A stretch of 11,591 nt of DNA from an uncultured Maribacter sp. (GTDB lineage: Bacteria; Bacteroidota; Bacteroidia; Flavobacteriales; Flavobacteriaceae). The translations under genes and the position numbers were made by a program. This document shows, piece by piece, positions 1 through 7,161 of the stretch (the first letter of the stretch is position 1; the number at the start of each line of letters is the position of its first letter). The DNA is taken from assembly GCA_905479535.1 (NCBI GenBank), contig CAJQMW010000448.1, positions 1-11,591 on the forward strand, written 5' to 3'. A model generated the notes under the pieces. The model saw nothing but the letters and a program-made list of their open reading frames with translations. It ran no database searches and had not been told where the DNA came from.

Positions 1-1
1 A

Positions 2-1354
2 ACTCAAAAAGAAACCAAAGAAGAGGTTGCTGAAAAAGAGGAGGATACCAGCGATGCTGGAGGCCAAACTTCTGACGTAATCCCAGAGGGGGTGGAGATA
101 ATAAAAATGCCCCGTTTAAGTGACACCATGGAAGAAGGTACCGTTGCAACTTGGTTAAAACAAGTAGGGGATACCGTTGAGGAGGGTGATATTTTGGCGG
201 AAATAGAAACGGACAAAGCTACAATGGAGTTTGAATCGTTCTATTCAGGAACCTTGTTACATATAGGTATACAAGAAGGGGAGTCTTCTCCCGTTGATGC
301 GGTCTTGGCTGTGATCGGGCCAGAGGGAACGGATGTTGATGCTGTGTTGAATGCTAAACCACCTGCCGGAAAAAAAGATACATCTGAAGCTGAAAAGAAA
401 GAAGAAAAACCGGAGCCTAAAGCAGAGACCACCTCGTATAAGGAGACAAAGGCTGTTAATGACGGTGAACGTATTTTTGCATCGCCCTTAGCTAAAAAAA
501 TAGCCGAGGATAAAGGTATTGATTTGTCGGATGTTACCGGATCAGGAGATAATGGGCGAATCATCAAAAAGGATATTGAGAATTATCAACCATCCAAGGC
601 GGATGCAACTTCTACTTCAAAAACGGAAAGTTCGGCACCATCGGCTCCTGCTATCAGCTTGCCCGTAGGTGAAGAAGGTACCGAGGAAGTGAAGAATTCC
701 AATATGAGGAAGGCCATCGCCAAGGCTCTTGGAAATTCTAAATTTACCGCACCTCACTTCTATTTGACCATTGAAGTTGATATGGATAACGCACAAGAAT
801 CGCGGGCCCAAATCAATAGTCTGCCGGACACTAAGGTGTCCTTCAACGATATGGTTTTGAAGGCTTGCGCCATGGCACTGAAAAAGCATCCGCAAGTGAA
901 CACATCTTGGAACGGGGATACTACGAAATACAACAAGCACGTTCATATGGGGGTTGCCGTGGCGGTGGACGAAGGCCTGGTGGTTCCGGTCGTAAAATTT
1001 GCAGATCAACTGGGCTTGACCCAAATAGGAGCCGCTGTAAAAGATCTAGCGGGGAAAGCTAGGAGTAAGAAAATTGCACTTTCTGAAATGGAGGGAAGTA
1101 CCTTTACGGTCTCTAACTTGGGAATGTTCGGGATATTGGAGTTCACTTCTATTATTAATCAACCCAATTCCGCAATTCTGTCCGTTGGCGCCATAGTAGA
1201 AAAACCTGTGGTGAAGAATGGTGAGATTGTGGTAGGAAGTACTATGAAACTTACACTTGCCTGCGATCACAGAACCGTGGATGGTGCCGTGGGAGCTCAG
1301 TTTTTACAAACTTTGCGTTACTTCGTGGAAAACCCGGTTACGATGTTGGCATAA
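2..1354 (+). CDS. pdhC: Pyruvate dehydrogenase E2, dihydrolipoyllysine acetyltransferase (5' partial)
   Basis: E2 core of the pyruvate dehydrogenase complex, moving the acetyl group from lipoyl-lysine to CoA in the cytoplasm. The reading frame is open from base 2, so the gene starts outside the window; the GTG at 92 is an internal Val. Visible in order: an acidic Lys/Glu linker; a lipoyl domain from about 92 with the ETDKATME motif (lipoyl-Lys codon 215-217); a Lys/Glu/Pro linker; a peripheral subunit-binding domain at about 470-589 (RIFASPLAKKIA, then GSGDNGRI); a Ser/Ala/Pro linker; and the acyltransferase domain from about 690, ending in DHRTVDG (1265-1285), whose His is catalytic. The linker before this lipoyl domain implies at least one further lipoyl domain upstream. 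About 450 codons are visible; flavobacterial E2 proteins with two lipoyl domains are roughly 540-560 residues, so about one domain is missing. The lack of a branched-chain or 2-oxoglutarate context leaves some doubt over the substrate. Confidence 0.93.
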   Translation, partial: TQKETKEEVAEKEEDTSDAGGQTSDVIPEGVEIIKMPRLSDTMEEGTVATWLKQVGDTVEEGDILAEIETDKATMEFESFYSGTLLHIGIQEGESSPVDAVLAVIGPEGTDVDAVLNAKPPAGKKDTSEAEKKEEKPEPKAETTSYKETKAVNDGERIFASPLAKKIAEDKGIDLSDVTGSGDNGRIIKKDIENYQPSKADATSTSKTESSAPSAPAISLPVGEEGTEEVKNSNMRKAIAKALGNSKFTAPHFYLTIEVDMDNAQESRAQINSLPDTKVSFNDMVLKACAMALKKHPQVNTSWNGDTTKYNKHVHMGVAVAVDEGLVVPVVKFADQLGLTQIGAAVKDLAGKARSKKIALSEMEGSTFTVSNLGMFGILEFTSIINQPNSAILSVGAIVEKPVVKNGEIVVGSTMKLTLACDHRTVDGAVGAQFLQTLRYFVENPVTMLA

Positions 1355-1381
1355 CCTAGTATTTTAAAATACAATCCAACG

Positions 1382-1408
1382 GCATCCCATTTCAGGGATG
1401 CTTTTTTT
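1382..1408 (+). terminator. Rho-independent terminator after the E2 gene
   Basis: A perfect 7-bp stem, GCATCCC (1382-1388) and GGGATGC (1395-1401), encloses a 6-base loop and is followed at once by seven T residues (1402-1408). It starts 28 bases after the E2 stop and ends 27 bases before the next start. It should end the pyruvate dehydrogenase transcript and separate it from the M28 peptidase unit. Confidence 0.92.
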
Positions 1409-1434
1409 ATCTTTAGAAAAACTACCAATTCTAT

Positions 1435-2478
1435 ATGAAAAAAATAATCGTCTTACTTCAAACACTTATTTTAGTGGCCTGCGGTACCGGTAAGGTTGAA
1501 CAGGAAACAACCTTGAACCCGAATAATGTGCCCCAAGGAGTAAGAGGTAGGATTGTAGAGCAACCGAATGAAAAGGCCACCAATAAAGTTGCCGATTCTA
1601 AAATGGAAACTCAGTTTTCATTTCCCAAGGATATTGAAGCGATAATGGATTTTTTAGCCTCGGATGAATTGAAAGGAAGGGATACGGGCAGTGAGGAAAT
1701 AGATAAAGCAGCGAATTTTATCGAACAGGTTTTCAGGGAAAACGGAATAACTCCCTATTTTGATGCTTACCGCGACACACTTACAAATTTTGATAAACCT
1801 GCCTTTAACGTTGTAGGTTATTTAGAAGGTTCAGATCCCCGTTTAAAAGAGGAATTCATAATTTTAGGGGCACATTACGATCATATTGGCACGATCAGTC
1901 CAGAAAATGGGGATGCTATCGCAAACGGTGCTAACGACAATGCGTCTGGAACTGCAATGGTGTTGGAGCTAGCCCGTTATTTTGGAAAAAATAAGAATAA
2001 TAAAAGGAGTATCATTTTTGCCTTTTTCAGTGCCGAAGAGAAGGGCTTACTGGGTTCTAAACATTTAGCGAACAAACTTACTGAAAGCGATTTGAACCTA
2101 TATACAATGCTCAACTTTGAAATGGTCGGTGTTCCCATGGTGGGGAAAGACCACCTTTTATACCTTACTGGATTTGAACTTTCTAACTTGGCCGAGGTAA
2201 GTAACAGCTATGCTGGTGAGCAATTAGTCGGATTTCTGCCCAAAGCAAAAGAATTCAATCTTTTTAAACGATCGGACAATTATCCATTTCACGAGACATT
2301 TAATGTTCCTTCACAGACCTATAGTACTTTTGACTTTACGAACTATGGCCATTATCACAAAGTGGGGGACGAGAATTCTGAAATGGATTTTGCCCATATG
2401 GCCAAAGTAGTCAACAAATTAATTCCAATGGTATCCGGAATTGTAAATACCAATAATCAAGAAATTAAATACAACTAA
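1435..2478 (+). CDS. M28-family zinc aminopeptidase-like lipoprotein
   Basis: Predicted co-catalytic two-zinc exopeptidase of family M28, exported and lipid-anchored. The N-terminus is a type II signal peptide with lipobox LVAC, giving acylated Cys16. A variable tether of about 45 residues precedes the peptidase domain (about 62-340). Metal and catalytic residues match the M28 pattern: His147 in GAHYDH, Asp168 in GANDNASGT, the Glu201-Glu202 pair in FSAEE, Glu229 in NFEMVG, and a final His, probably His308 in GHYHKVGDE. The position of Glu229 is Asp in the best-studied members. Length 347 fits a single-domain member. The start is the only one giving a complete signal peptide. A TATCTTTA box at 1408-1415 resembles a Bacteroidota -7 element, but no matching TTG lies at the right distance. 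The stop overlaps the next start by one base. Substrate unknown; peptides or amino-acid conjugates are the family norm. Confidence 0.88.
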   Translation: MKKIIVLLQTLILVACGTGKVEQETTLNPNNVPQGVRGRIVEQPNEKATNKVADSKMETQFSFPKDIEAIMDFLASDELKGRDTGSEEIDKAANFIEQVFRENGITPYFDAYRDTLTNFDKPAFNVVGYLEGSDPRLKEEFIILGAHYDHIGTISPENGDAIANGANDNASGTAMVLELARYFGKNKNNKRSIIFAFFSAEEKGLLGSKHLANKLTESDLNLYTMLNFEMVGVPMVGKDHLLYLTGFELSNLAEVSNSYAGEQLVGFLPKAKEFNLFKRSDNYPFHETFNVPSQTYSTFDFTNYGHYHKVGDENSEMDFAHMAKVVNKLIPMVSGIVNTNNQEIKYN

Positions 2479-3158
2479 TGGCAAATGTCATCGTAACAGG
2501 TGCGAGCAGGGGAATAGGACTTGAACTGGTGCGGTTATTTGCAGCAGACGGACATAATGTGCTGGCCATCTCCCGAAATATTAGACCTATAGAAGCGTTG
2601 AGTCTTGATAGCATAAGTGCCATTTCCATGGATTTATCCGTTCCCTCCGAAATTGAAAAGATACATTCCTTTTTGACGGAAAGTTGGACTCACGTGGACA
2701 TCCTAATCAACAATGCTGGCAAGTTGCTTAACAAGCCTTTTTTGGAAACCACCATACCGGAGTTTGAGGCTGTTTATAAAGTAAACGTTATTGGGGTAGC
2801 ATTGATGACCAAGGCGATTTTGCCAAAAATGCCAAAGAGCGGTCATGTGGTTACCATTAGTTCCATGGGAGGTGTCCAGGGAAGTGTGAAATTCCCAGGA
2901 CTTTCTGCTTATAGCTCCAGTAAAGGAGCCGTTATTACATGGACCGAACTCTTGGCCGAAGAATTTAAGGAGACCGGACCTTCATTTAACGTTTTGGCCC
3001 TAGGCGCCGTGCAGACGGAGATGCTAGAAGAAGCGTTTCCTGGCTACCAAGCTCCGACTACCGCCTTGGAAATGGCCACCTACATAAAAGAATTTTCACT
3101 TACCGGTAACAAACTGTACAACGGGAAACTGTTACAGGTATCTAGTAGCACCCCATAA
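2478..3158 (+). CDS. Short-chain dehydrogenase/reductase (SDR), classical type
   Basis: NAD(P)-dependent oxidoreductase with a Rossmann fold, cytoplasmic. It has the glycine-rich cofactor motif TGASRGIG (residues 7-14), NNAG at 78-81, a catalytic Ser near 129 (TISSM), and the YxxxK pair Tyr145-Lys149 (AYSSSK). Arg11 in the glycine motif, together with Ser32-Arg33 after the second strand, is the type of pattern often linked with NADPH preference; this is inference. Length is 226 residues, slightly short for classical SDRs (about 250), with a reduced C-terminal substrate region, so the substrate cannot be read. The ATG shares its A with the stop of the peptidase gene (TAATG), suggesting translational coupling, and the next gene starts one base after its own stop. 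The close packing shows cotranscription, not a shared pathway. Confidence 0.9.
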   Translation: MANVIVTGASRGIGLELVRLFAADGHNVLAISRNIRPIEALSLDSISAISMDLSVPSEIEKIHSFLTESWTHVDILINNAGKLLNKPFLETTIPEFEAVYKVNVIGVALMTKAILPKMPKSGHVVTISSMGGVQGSVKFPGLSAYSSSKGAVITWTELLAEEFKETGPSFNVLALGAVQTEMLEEAFPGYQAPTTALEMATYIKEFSLTGNKLYNGKLLQVSSSTP

Positions 3159-3159
3159 T

Positions 3160-3762
3160 ATGCAGGATACGCTCCAGAAATATCTACCGGAAAGAGCTGT
3201 TCCACTATGTTTTGATCTAATTAAGGCAAACAAGGTACATTTAAAAATAGTGAACGAGCGTGTAACAAGGCATGGAGATTACAGGAGATTGCCCAACGGA
3301 CAACATCAGATTACGGTCAATGCGACGCTTAACAAATACCGGTTTTTGATTACGCTGGTACATGAAATCGCCCACTTAGTGGCCTTTGAAAAGTATGGAA
3401 GAAGAATAAAGCCACATGGGTTGGAATGGAAAAGGACTTTTCAATACCTTATGATACCATTTATCCGTCCCGAAATTTTTCCTTCAAAACTATTGCCACT
3501 CTTGGCGAAACACTTTAGAAATCCAAAAGCGAGCAGTAGTACCGATGCCAATTTGTCCATTGCTTTAAAAGCATTTGACGAACAAGAATTAAATAAATCC
3601 TACATTTTTGAGTTACCCTATGGGAGCACCTTTCGAATCTATAATGGGAAGCTTTTTAAAAAAGGAAACAAAAAGGTGAAACGGTACGAATGCATTGAGG
3701 TACGAACGGGCAGAACTTATTTATTTCAGCCCAATGCAGAAGTGGAATTAATAATTGACTAA
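3160..3762 (+). CDS. SprT-like putative zinc metalloprotein
   Basis: SprT-like domain protein, cytoplasmic by its lack of a signal or membrane segment. The zinc site is clear: HEIAH at residues 68-72 (HExxH with Glu69 as catalytic base) and a third ligand, His86 in KPHGLEW, as in the SprT/SPRTN fold. SPRTN relatives cleave proteins crosslinked to DNA, but bacterial SprT proteins are poorly characterised, so function stays open. Typical SprT proteins carry a C-terminal zinc ribbon with Cys pairs. The C-terminal part here (about 148-200) still looks like a beta-ribbon (NGKLFKKGNKK, then RYECIEV, then RTYLFQP) but has only one Cys, at 168, so it should not bind zinc in the usual way. The gene starts one base after the SDR stop. 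An 83-base gap follows before the next gene. Confidence 0.85.
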   Translation: MQDTLQKYLPERAVPLCFDLIKANKVHLKIVNERVTRHGDYRRLPNGQHQITVNATLNKYRFLITLVHEIAHLVAFEKYGRRIKPHGLEWKRTFQYLMIPFIRPEIFPSKLLPLLAKHFRNPKASSSTDANLSIALKAFDEQELNKSYIFELPYGSTFRIYNGKLFKKGNKKVKRYECIEVRTGRTYLFQPNAEVELIID

Positions 3763-3845
3763 ATTATCCTTGTTTTTATGATGTTGTCATCCTTTGCTTA
3801 TTTATGGGACAAACCAGGTAAAACTAGAACTTATATAGGTATCAA

Positions 3846-4925
3846 ATGAATAAGAATTATTACGCCGTATTAATGGCAGGAGGAGTTGGCTCACGGTTTT
3901 GGCCCATCAGTACAACTGGGTATCCAAAACAGTTTCACGACATGTTGGGTACCGGGGACACTTTAATACAGAAAACCTTCAAACGCCTTAACAAATTTGT
4001 GCCTACGGAGAATATCCTGATCCTTACCAATGAGCGTTATAATGATTTGGTCTTGGGGCAGTTGCCGAAGGTGAAGCAAGAGCAGGTCGTTTTGGAGCCC
4101 GCTATGCGGAATACGGCTCCCTGTATTTTATATGCAGCGCTAAAGATTCAGAAAATAAATCCAGAAGGGGTTATGATTGTTGCTCCTAGTGATCATTGGA
4201 TAGAAGATGAGGAAGCTTTCGCTAAAGACGTAATCGCCTGTTTTGAAAAATGTGCAAAGGAAGAAGTATTGTGTACGTTGGGAATAAAACCAACCTTGCC
4301 AAATACTGGCTTCGGTTATATTGAATATGATAAAACAAGTAAAGACCAAATAAAAAAAGTAAACCAATTTCGTGAAAAACCGGATTACGATACGGCGAAG
4401 GAATTTTTGGCACAAGGGAATTTTCTATGGAACGCGGGCATTTTTATGTGGAGTGTCAAAACTATTGTGAACGCTTTTAAAAATTATCAACCGGAACAAT
4501 ATGAGTTATTTGAATCGGGATTGTCTTGTTACAATAATGAGGACGAGGGAGATTTCATAGCGGAGAATTACCATAAGGCAGAGAACATATCCATAGACTA
4601 TGCAATTCTAGAACAATCAAGGTCGATTTTTGTTCTTGAAGCCACTTTTGATTGGAACGATTTAGGCACATGGGGTTCGTTGTTTGATAAATTGGATAAG
4701 GATAGGACCGGGAATGCCGTTGTAAATGCCAAAGTGCTTGCTGAGGACGCTCATGGCAACATGATAAGGTCCAAAGCAGGTAAAATAGTGGTGGTCGACG
4801 GACTTAAAGATTATATAATCGTTGACAAGGAGGATGTTCTTTTAATCTATCCAAAATCAAAGGAACAGGATATAAAACAGGTACTCAATACGGTAAAAGA
4901 TACCTTTGGGGACGAATATGCGTAA
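3846..4925 (+). CDS. manC: Mannose-1-phosphate guanylyltransferase (GDP-mannose synthesis)
   Basis: Makes GDP-mannose and pyrophosphate from mannose 1-phosphate and GTP, supplying mannose, fucose and related sugars for surface polysaccharides and glycosylation. The nucleotidyltransferase signature is complete near the N-terminus: MAGGVGSRFWP (10-20) followed by PKQF (27-30). Further family motifs are APSDHW (113-118), FREKPD (175-180), the sugar-binding segment FLWNAGIFMW (193-202), and FDWNDLGTW (268-276). The C-terminal region (about 290-350) has the left-handed beta-helix-like end typical of the family. At 359 residues it is a monofunctional enzyme; it lacks the cupin phosphomannose isomerase domain of the roughly 470-residue bifunctional form. 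The start follows an 83-base gap, and its ATG overlaps the TGA of a tiny upstream ORF. The DUF389 gene follows after two bases, so the two are probably cotranscribed. The symbol follows common usage (manC, also called cpsB or rfbM). Confidence 0.93.
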   Translation: MNKNYYAVLMAGGVGSRFWPISTTGYPKQFHDMLGTGDTLIQKTFKRLNKFVPTENILILTNERYNDLVLGQLPKVKQEQVVLEPAMRNTAPCILYAALKIQKINPEGVMIVAPSDHWIEDEEAFAKDVIACFEKCAKEEVLCTLGIKPTLPNTGFGYIEYDKTSKDQIKKVNQFREKPDYDTAKEFLAQGNFLWNAGIFMWSVKTIVNAFKNYQPEQYELFESGLSCYNNEDEGDFIAENYHKAENISIDYAILEQSRSIFVLEATFDWNDLGTWGSLFDKLDKDRTGNAVVNAKVLAEDAHGNMIRSKAGKIVVVDGLKDYIIVDKEDVLLIYPKSKEQDIKQVLNTVKDTFGDEYA

Positions 4926-4927
4926 AC

Positions 4928-6397
4928 ATGCAGGAAAAACTGAATCAAGATAACGTTACCCCAACTGAAAAGCCCACTGAAAGTGGGGAAGAGGTAAAAA
5001 AAGACTTTAAAGGGCTTGCCGGTAGTATTAAGAAGTTCTTGTCCGAACTATTGGATATACGAACGAATACGGATCAAGCGGCCACAAAGGAAGCCATCAT
5101 CGCAGATATTCCCTTTAAGGGGCATACGTCATGGATTTTGATTTGTTCCATATTCATTGCATCCATCGGTCTTAATGCCAATTCAACCGCCGTGGTAATT
5201 GGAGCGATGTTAATTTCTCCTTTAATGGGCCCTATTTTAGGGATAGGCATGTCCGTAGCTATAAACGATATCGATACGCTAAAAAGGTCTTTCAAAAACT
5301 TTGCGGTCATGGTCGTGCTCAGTGTGATTACCGCTTATCTATTTTTTAGATTTTTTCCTTTAAGGGATGAATCCTCCGAACTTTTGGCAAGAACCGCACC
5401 GGATATTAGGGATGTGTTGATCGCCTTTTTTGGTGGATTGGCCCTGGTCATAGCGCGCGCTAAAAAGGGAACCATTGCCAGTGTTATTTTTGGTGTGGCC
5501 ATAGCAACCGCTTTAATGCCGCCCTTATGTACCGTTGGTTTTGGTCTGGCCATAGGAAACTGGTCCTACGCTACAGGTGCACTTTACCTATTTACCATAA
5601 ACACGATTTTCATTGCCTTGGCGACTTTCTTGGTGTTAAAGTTGTTGCGTTTTCCTATGGTGAGGTACGTGAACTCGAAGAAAAGAAGGTTAATAGGCAG
5701 GTTGGCTTCTTTACTGGCGATATTGGTAATGATACCGGCGGGAATTACTTTTTATAATGTATTTAAGCAATCACTTTTTAAAAGGGATGCCAATAACTTT
5801 ATCGATGAGAAAATTGCCCCCTATCAGTTTTCTGGGGAGGGTAAGTTTTTAAAGGATTTTAGTGCTGTGGCATATAACGATGGGAAAGATTCTAAAATTG
5901 AACTGGTTTTTGTTGGTAATGAAGCTATTCCAGATAACGTAATCACTACCTGGAAGAACCAAATGGAAGATTATAAGCAATTGAAGGGTTCCGAACTTAG
6001 TGTTTTGCAAGGCTCTGGGAATGCCGAAGCCAACGAGCTAAAATATGTGAACGAGTTGTACGAATCACAAAAAAGTATCCTTTACAGCAAGGATGAGCGG
6101 ATTCAACTCCTGGAAAGTGAACTTACACGTTTGAATAAATTATCGTACAATCAAATTCCGTTCAAGGAAATAAGTCTTGAAGCGAAGACCAACTATGAAA
6201 ATTTGGAACGGCTGGGATATGCATACCTGATTTCCACCGACTTTAATAAAACGGATAGTATACCTTTGTTTGAAGTAACTTGGAAGAAAGAGGCTAAGCG
6301 GGCGGAAACCGTTAAGGATTTGAACAAGTTGCAAGAATGGTTGCGACTGCGGTTGAACAATAAGAATATTCAAATCAAGGAAGTGATTCGTGATTAA
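4928..6397 (+). CDS. DUF389 multipass membrane protein with soluble C-terminal domain
   Basis: Inner-membrane protein of the DUF389 family (Pfam name recalled, not searched); function unknown. A charged cytoplasmic N-terminus (about 1-65) leads into a membrane block with likely segments near 67-85, 88-110, 124-141, 162-178, 184-209, 214-239 and 258-279. The recognisable core is ANSTAVVIGAMLISPLMGP (84-102), followed by ATALMPPLCTVGFGLAIG (193-210). After the last segment comes a polar tail of about 205 residues containing a heptad-like, probably coiled-coil stretch at about 366-404. The tail makes this longer than a bare membrane domain. It starts two bases after the guanylyltransferase stop, so it should share that transcript. 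Its stop codon overlaps the stop of the convergent ATPase gene. Whether it works in envelope glycan metabolism is only a guess from position. Confidence 0.85.
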   Translation: MQEKLNQDNVTPTEKPTESGEEVKKDFKGLAGSIKKFLSELLDIRTNTDQAATKEAIIADIPFKGHTSWILICSIFIASIGLNANSTAVVIGAMLISPLMGPILGIGMSVAINDIDTLKRSFKNFAVMVVLSVITAYLFFRFFPLRDESSELLARTAPDIRDVLIAFFGGLALVIARAKKGTIASVIFGVAIATALMPPLCTVGFGLAIGNWSYATGALYLFTINTIFIALATFLVLKLLRFPMVRYVNSKKRRLIGRLASLLAILVMIPAGITFYNVFKQSLFKRDANNFIDEKIAPYQFSGEGKFLKDFSAVAYNDGKDSKIELVFVGNEAIPDNVITTWKNQMEDYKQLKGSELSVLQGSGNAEANELKYVNELYESQKSILYSKDERIQLLESELTRLNKLSYNQIPFKEISLEAKTNYENLERLGYAYLISTDFNKTDSIPLFEVTWKKEAKRAETVKDLNKLQEWLRLRLNNKNIQIKEVIRD

Positions 6398-7161
6398 TTG
6401 CGCTCTTCAATATACATCTGACGTACCTTTTTGAACAGATCGGAAGAATAGACAAAGTTCGTCACGGCTTCATTATCGGTTTTGAAAATTTCATTTTTTG
6501 TACCCTCCCATTCCTTATATCCGTTTTTAAGGAAAAGTATTTTTTCTCCAATCTGCATAACGGAATTCATATCATGGGTATTGATAACGGTGGTGATATC
6601 GTATTCCTCCGTTATTTCTTTGATGAGGTCATCAATCAATATGGCTGTTTTAGGATCTAGACCGGAATTTGGTTCGTCACAAAAAAGGTATTTAGGGTTC
6701 ATGACAATGGCACGGGCTATAGCTACCCTTTTTTGCATTCCTCCAGATATTTCCGATGGGAACTTGTTGTTGGCGTCGATTAGGTTTACCCGTTTTAATA
6801 CAGTATTTACACGGTCCTCCATTTCAGATTTGGGTTGTTTGGTAAACATCTCCAACGGAAAACGCACGTTACCTTCAACCGTCATGCTATCAAATAGGGC
6901 ACTACCTTGAAAAACCATGCCCATTTCTTGTCGTAAATCCCTTTTCTCGTCATCCGTAAGTTCAGAATACCTTTTACCGTCGTAAATGATACTTCCTTCT
7001 TCAGGTGTAAAAAGTCCCAAAAGACACTTTAGGAATACGGTTTTTCCCGAACCGCTTTGGCCAATTACCAAATTTGTTTTTCCAGTCTCAAATGTGGTGG
7101 AAATACCCTTTAAAACGTGGGCCTCACCAAAAGACTTATGTATGTTGTCTACTTCAATCAT
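6394..7161 (-). CDS. ABC transporter ATP-binding protein, MlaF-like
   Basis: Nucleotide-binding subunit that should pair with the adjacent MlaE-type permease in a lipid or hydrophobic-compound ABC system at the inner membrane. All ATPase motifs are intact in its 255 residues: Walker A GQSGSGKT (34-41), Q-loop VFQG (83-86), signature SGGMQKR (139-145), Walker B YLFCDEP (158-164), D-loop SGLD (166-169) and the switch His196 (NTH). The SGGMQKR form of the signature is typical of the MlaF/Ttg2A group. The start chosen is the ATG at 7161, which opens with MIEVDNIHKSFG; the frame stays open to 7428, but that stretch lies over the permease gene in another frame and has no family sequence. The ATG overlaps the permease stop by one base (TAATG), a translational-coupling arrangement. 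At the other end the TAA lies inside the TTAA shared with the DUF389 gene. Confidence 0.93.
   Translation of the reverse strand: MIEVDNIHKSFGEAHVLKGISTTFETGKTNLVIGQSGSGKTVFLKCLLGLFTPEEGSIIYDGKRYSELTDDEKRDLRQEMGMVFQGSALFDSMTVEGNVRFPLEMFTKQPKSEMEDRVNTVLKRVNLIDANNKFPSEISGGMQKRVAIARAIVMNPKYLFCDEPNSGLDPKTAILIDDLIKEITEEYDITTVINTHDMNSVMQIGEKILFLKNGYKEWEGTKNEIFKTDNEAVTNFVYSSDLFKKVRQMYIEERN

Noticed and set aside
92..94. GTG at 92 as the start of a short E2 protein
   Set aside because: The same frame is open upstream to base 2 and encodes a typical acidic inter-domain linker, so this GTG is an internal Val and the gene begins outside the window.
617..1024. 135-codon open frame on the - strand inside the E2 gene
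   Set aside because: The + strand frame carries clear E2 catalytic sequence over the whole stretch; the opposite frame shows no domain and has a His/Arg-rich composition typical of an antisense shadow.
6482..6910. 142-codon open frame on the + strand inside the ATPase gene
   Set aside because: The - strand here encodes the signature, Walker B and H-loop motifs of the ATPase; the + frame is its antisense shadow.
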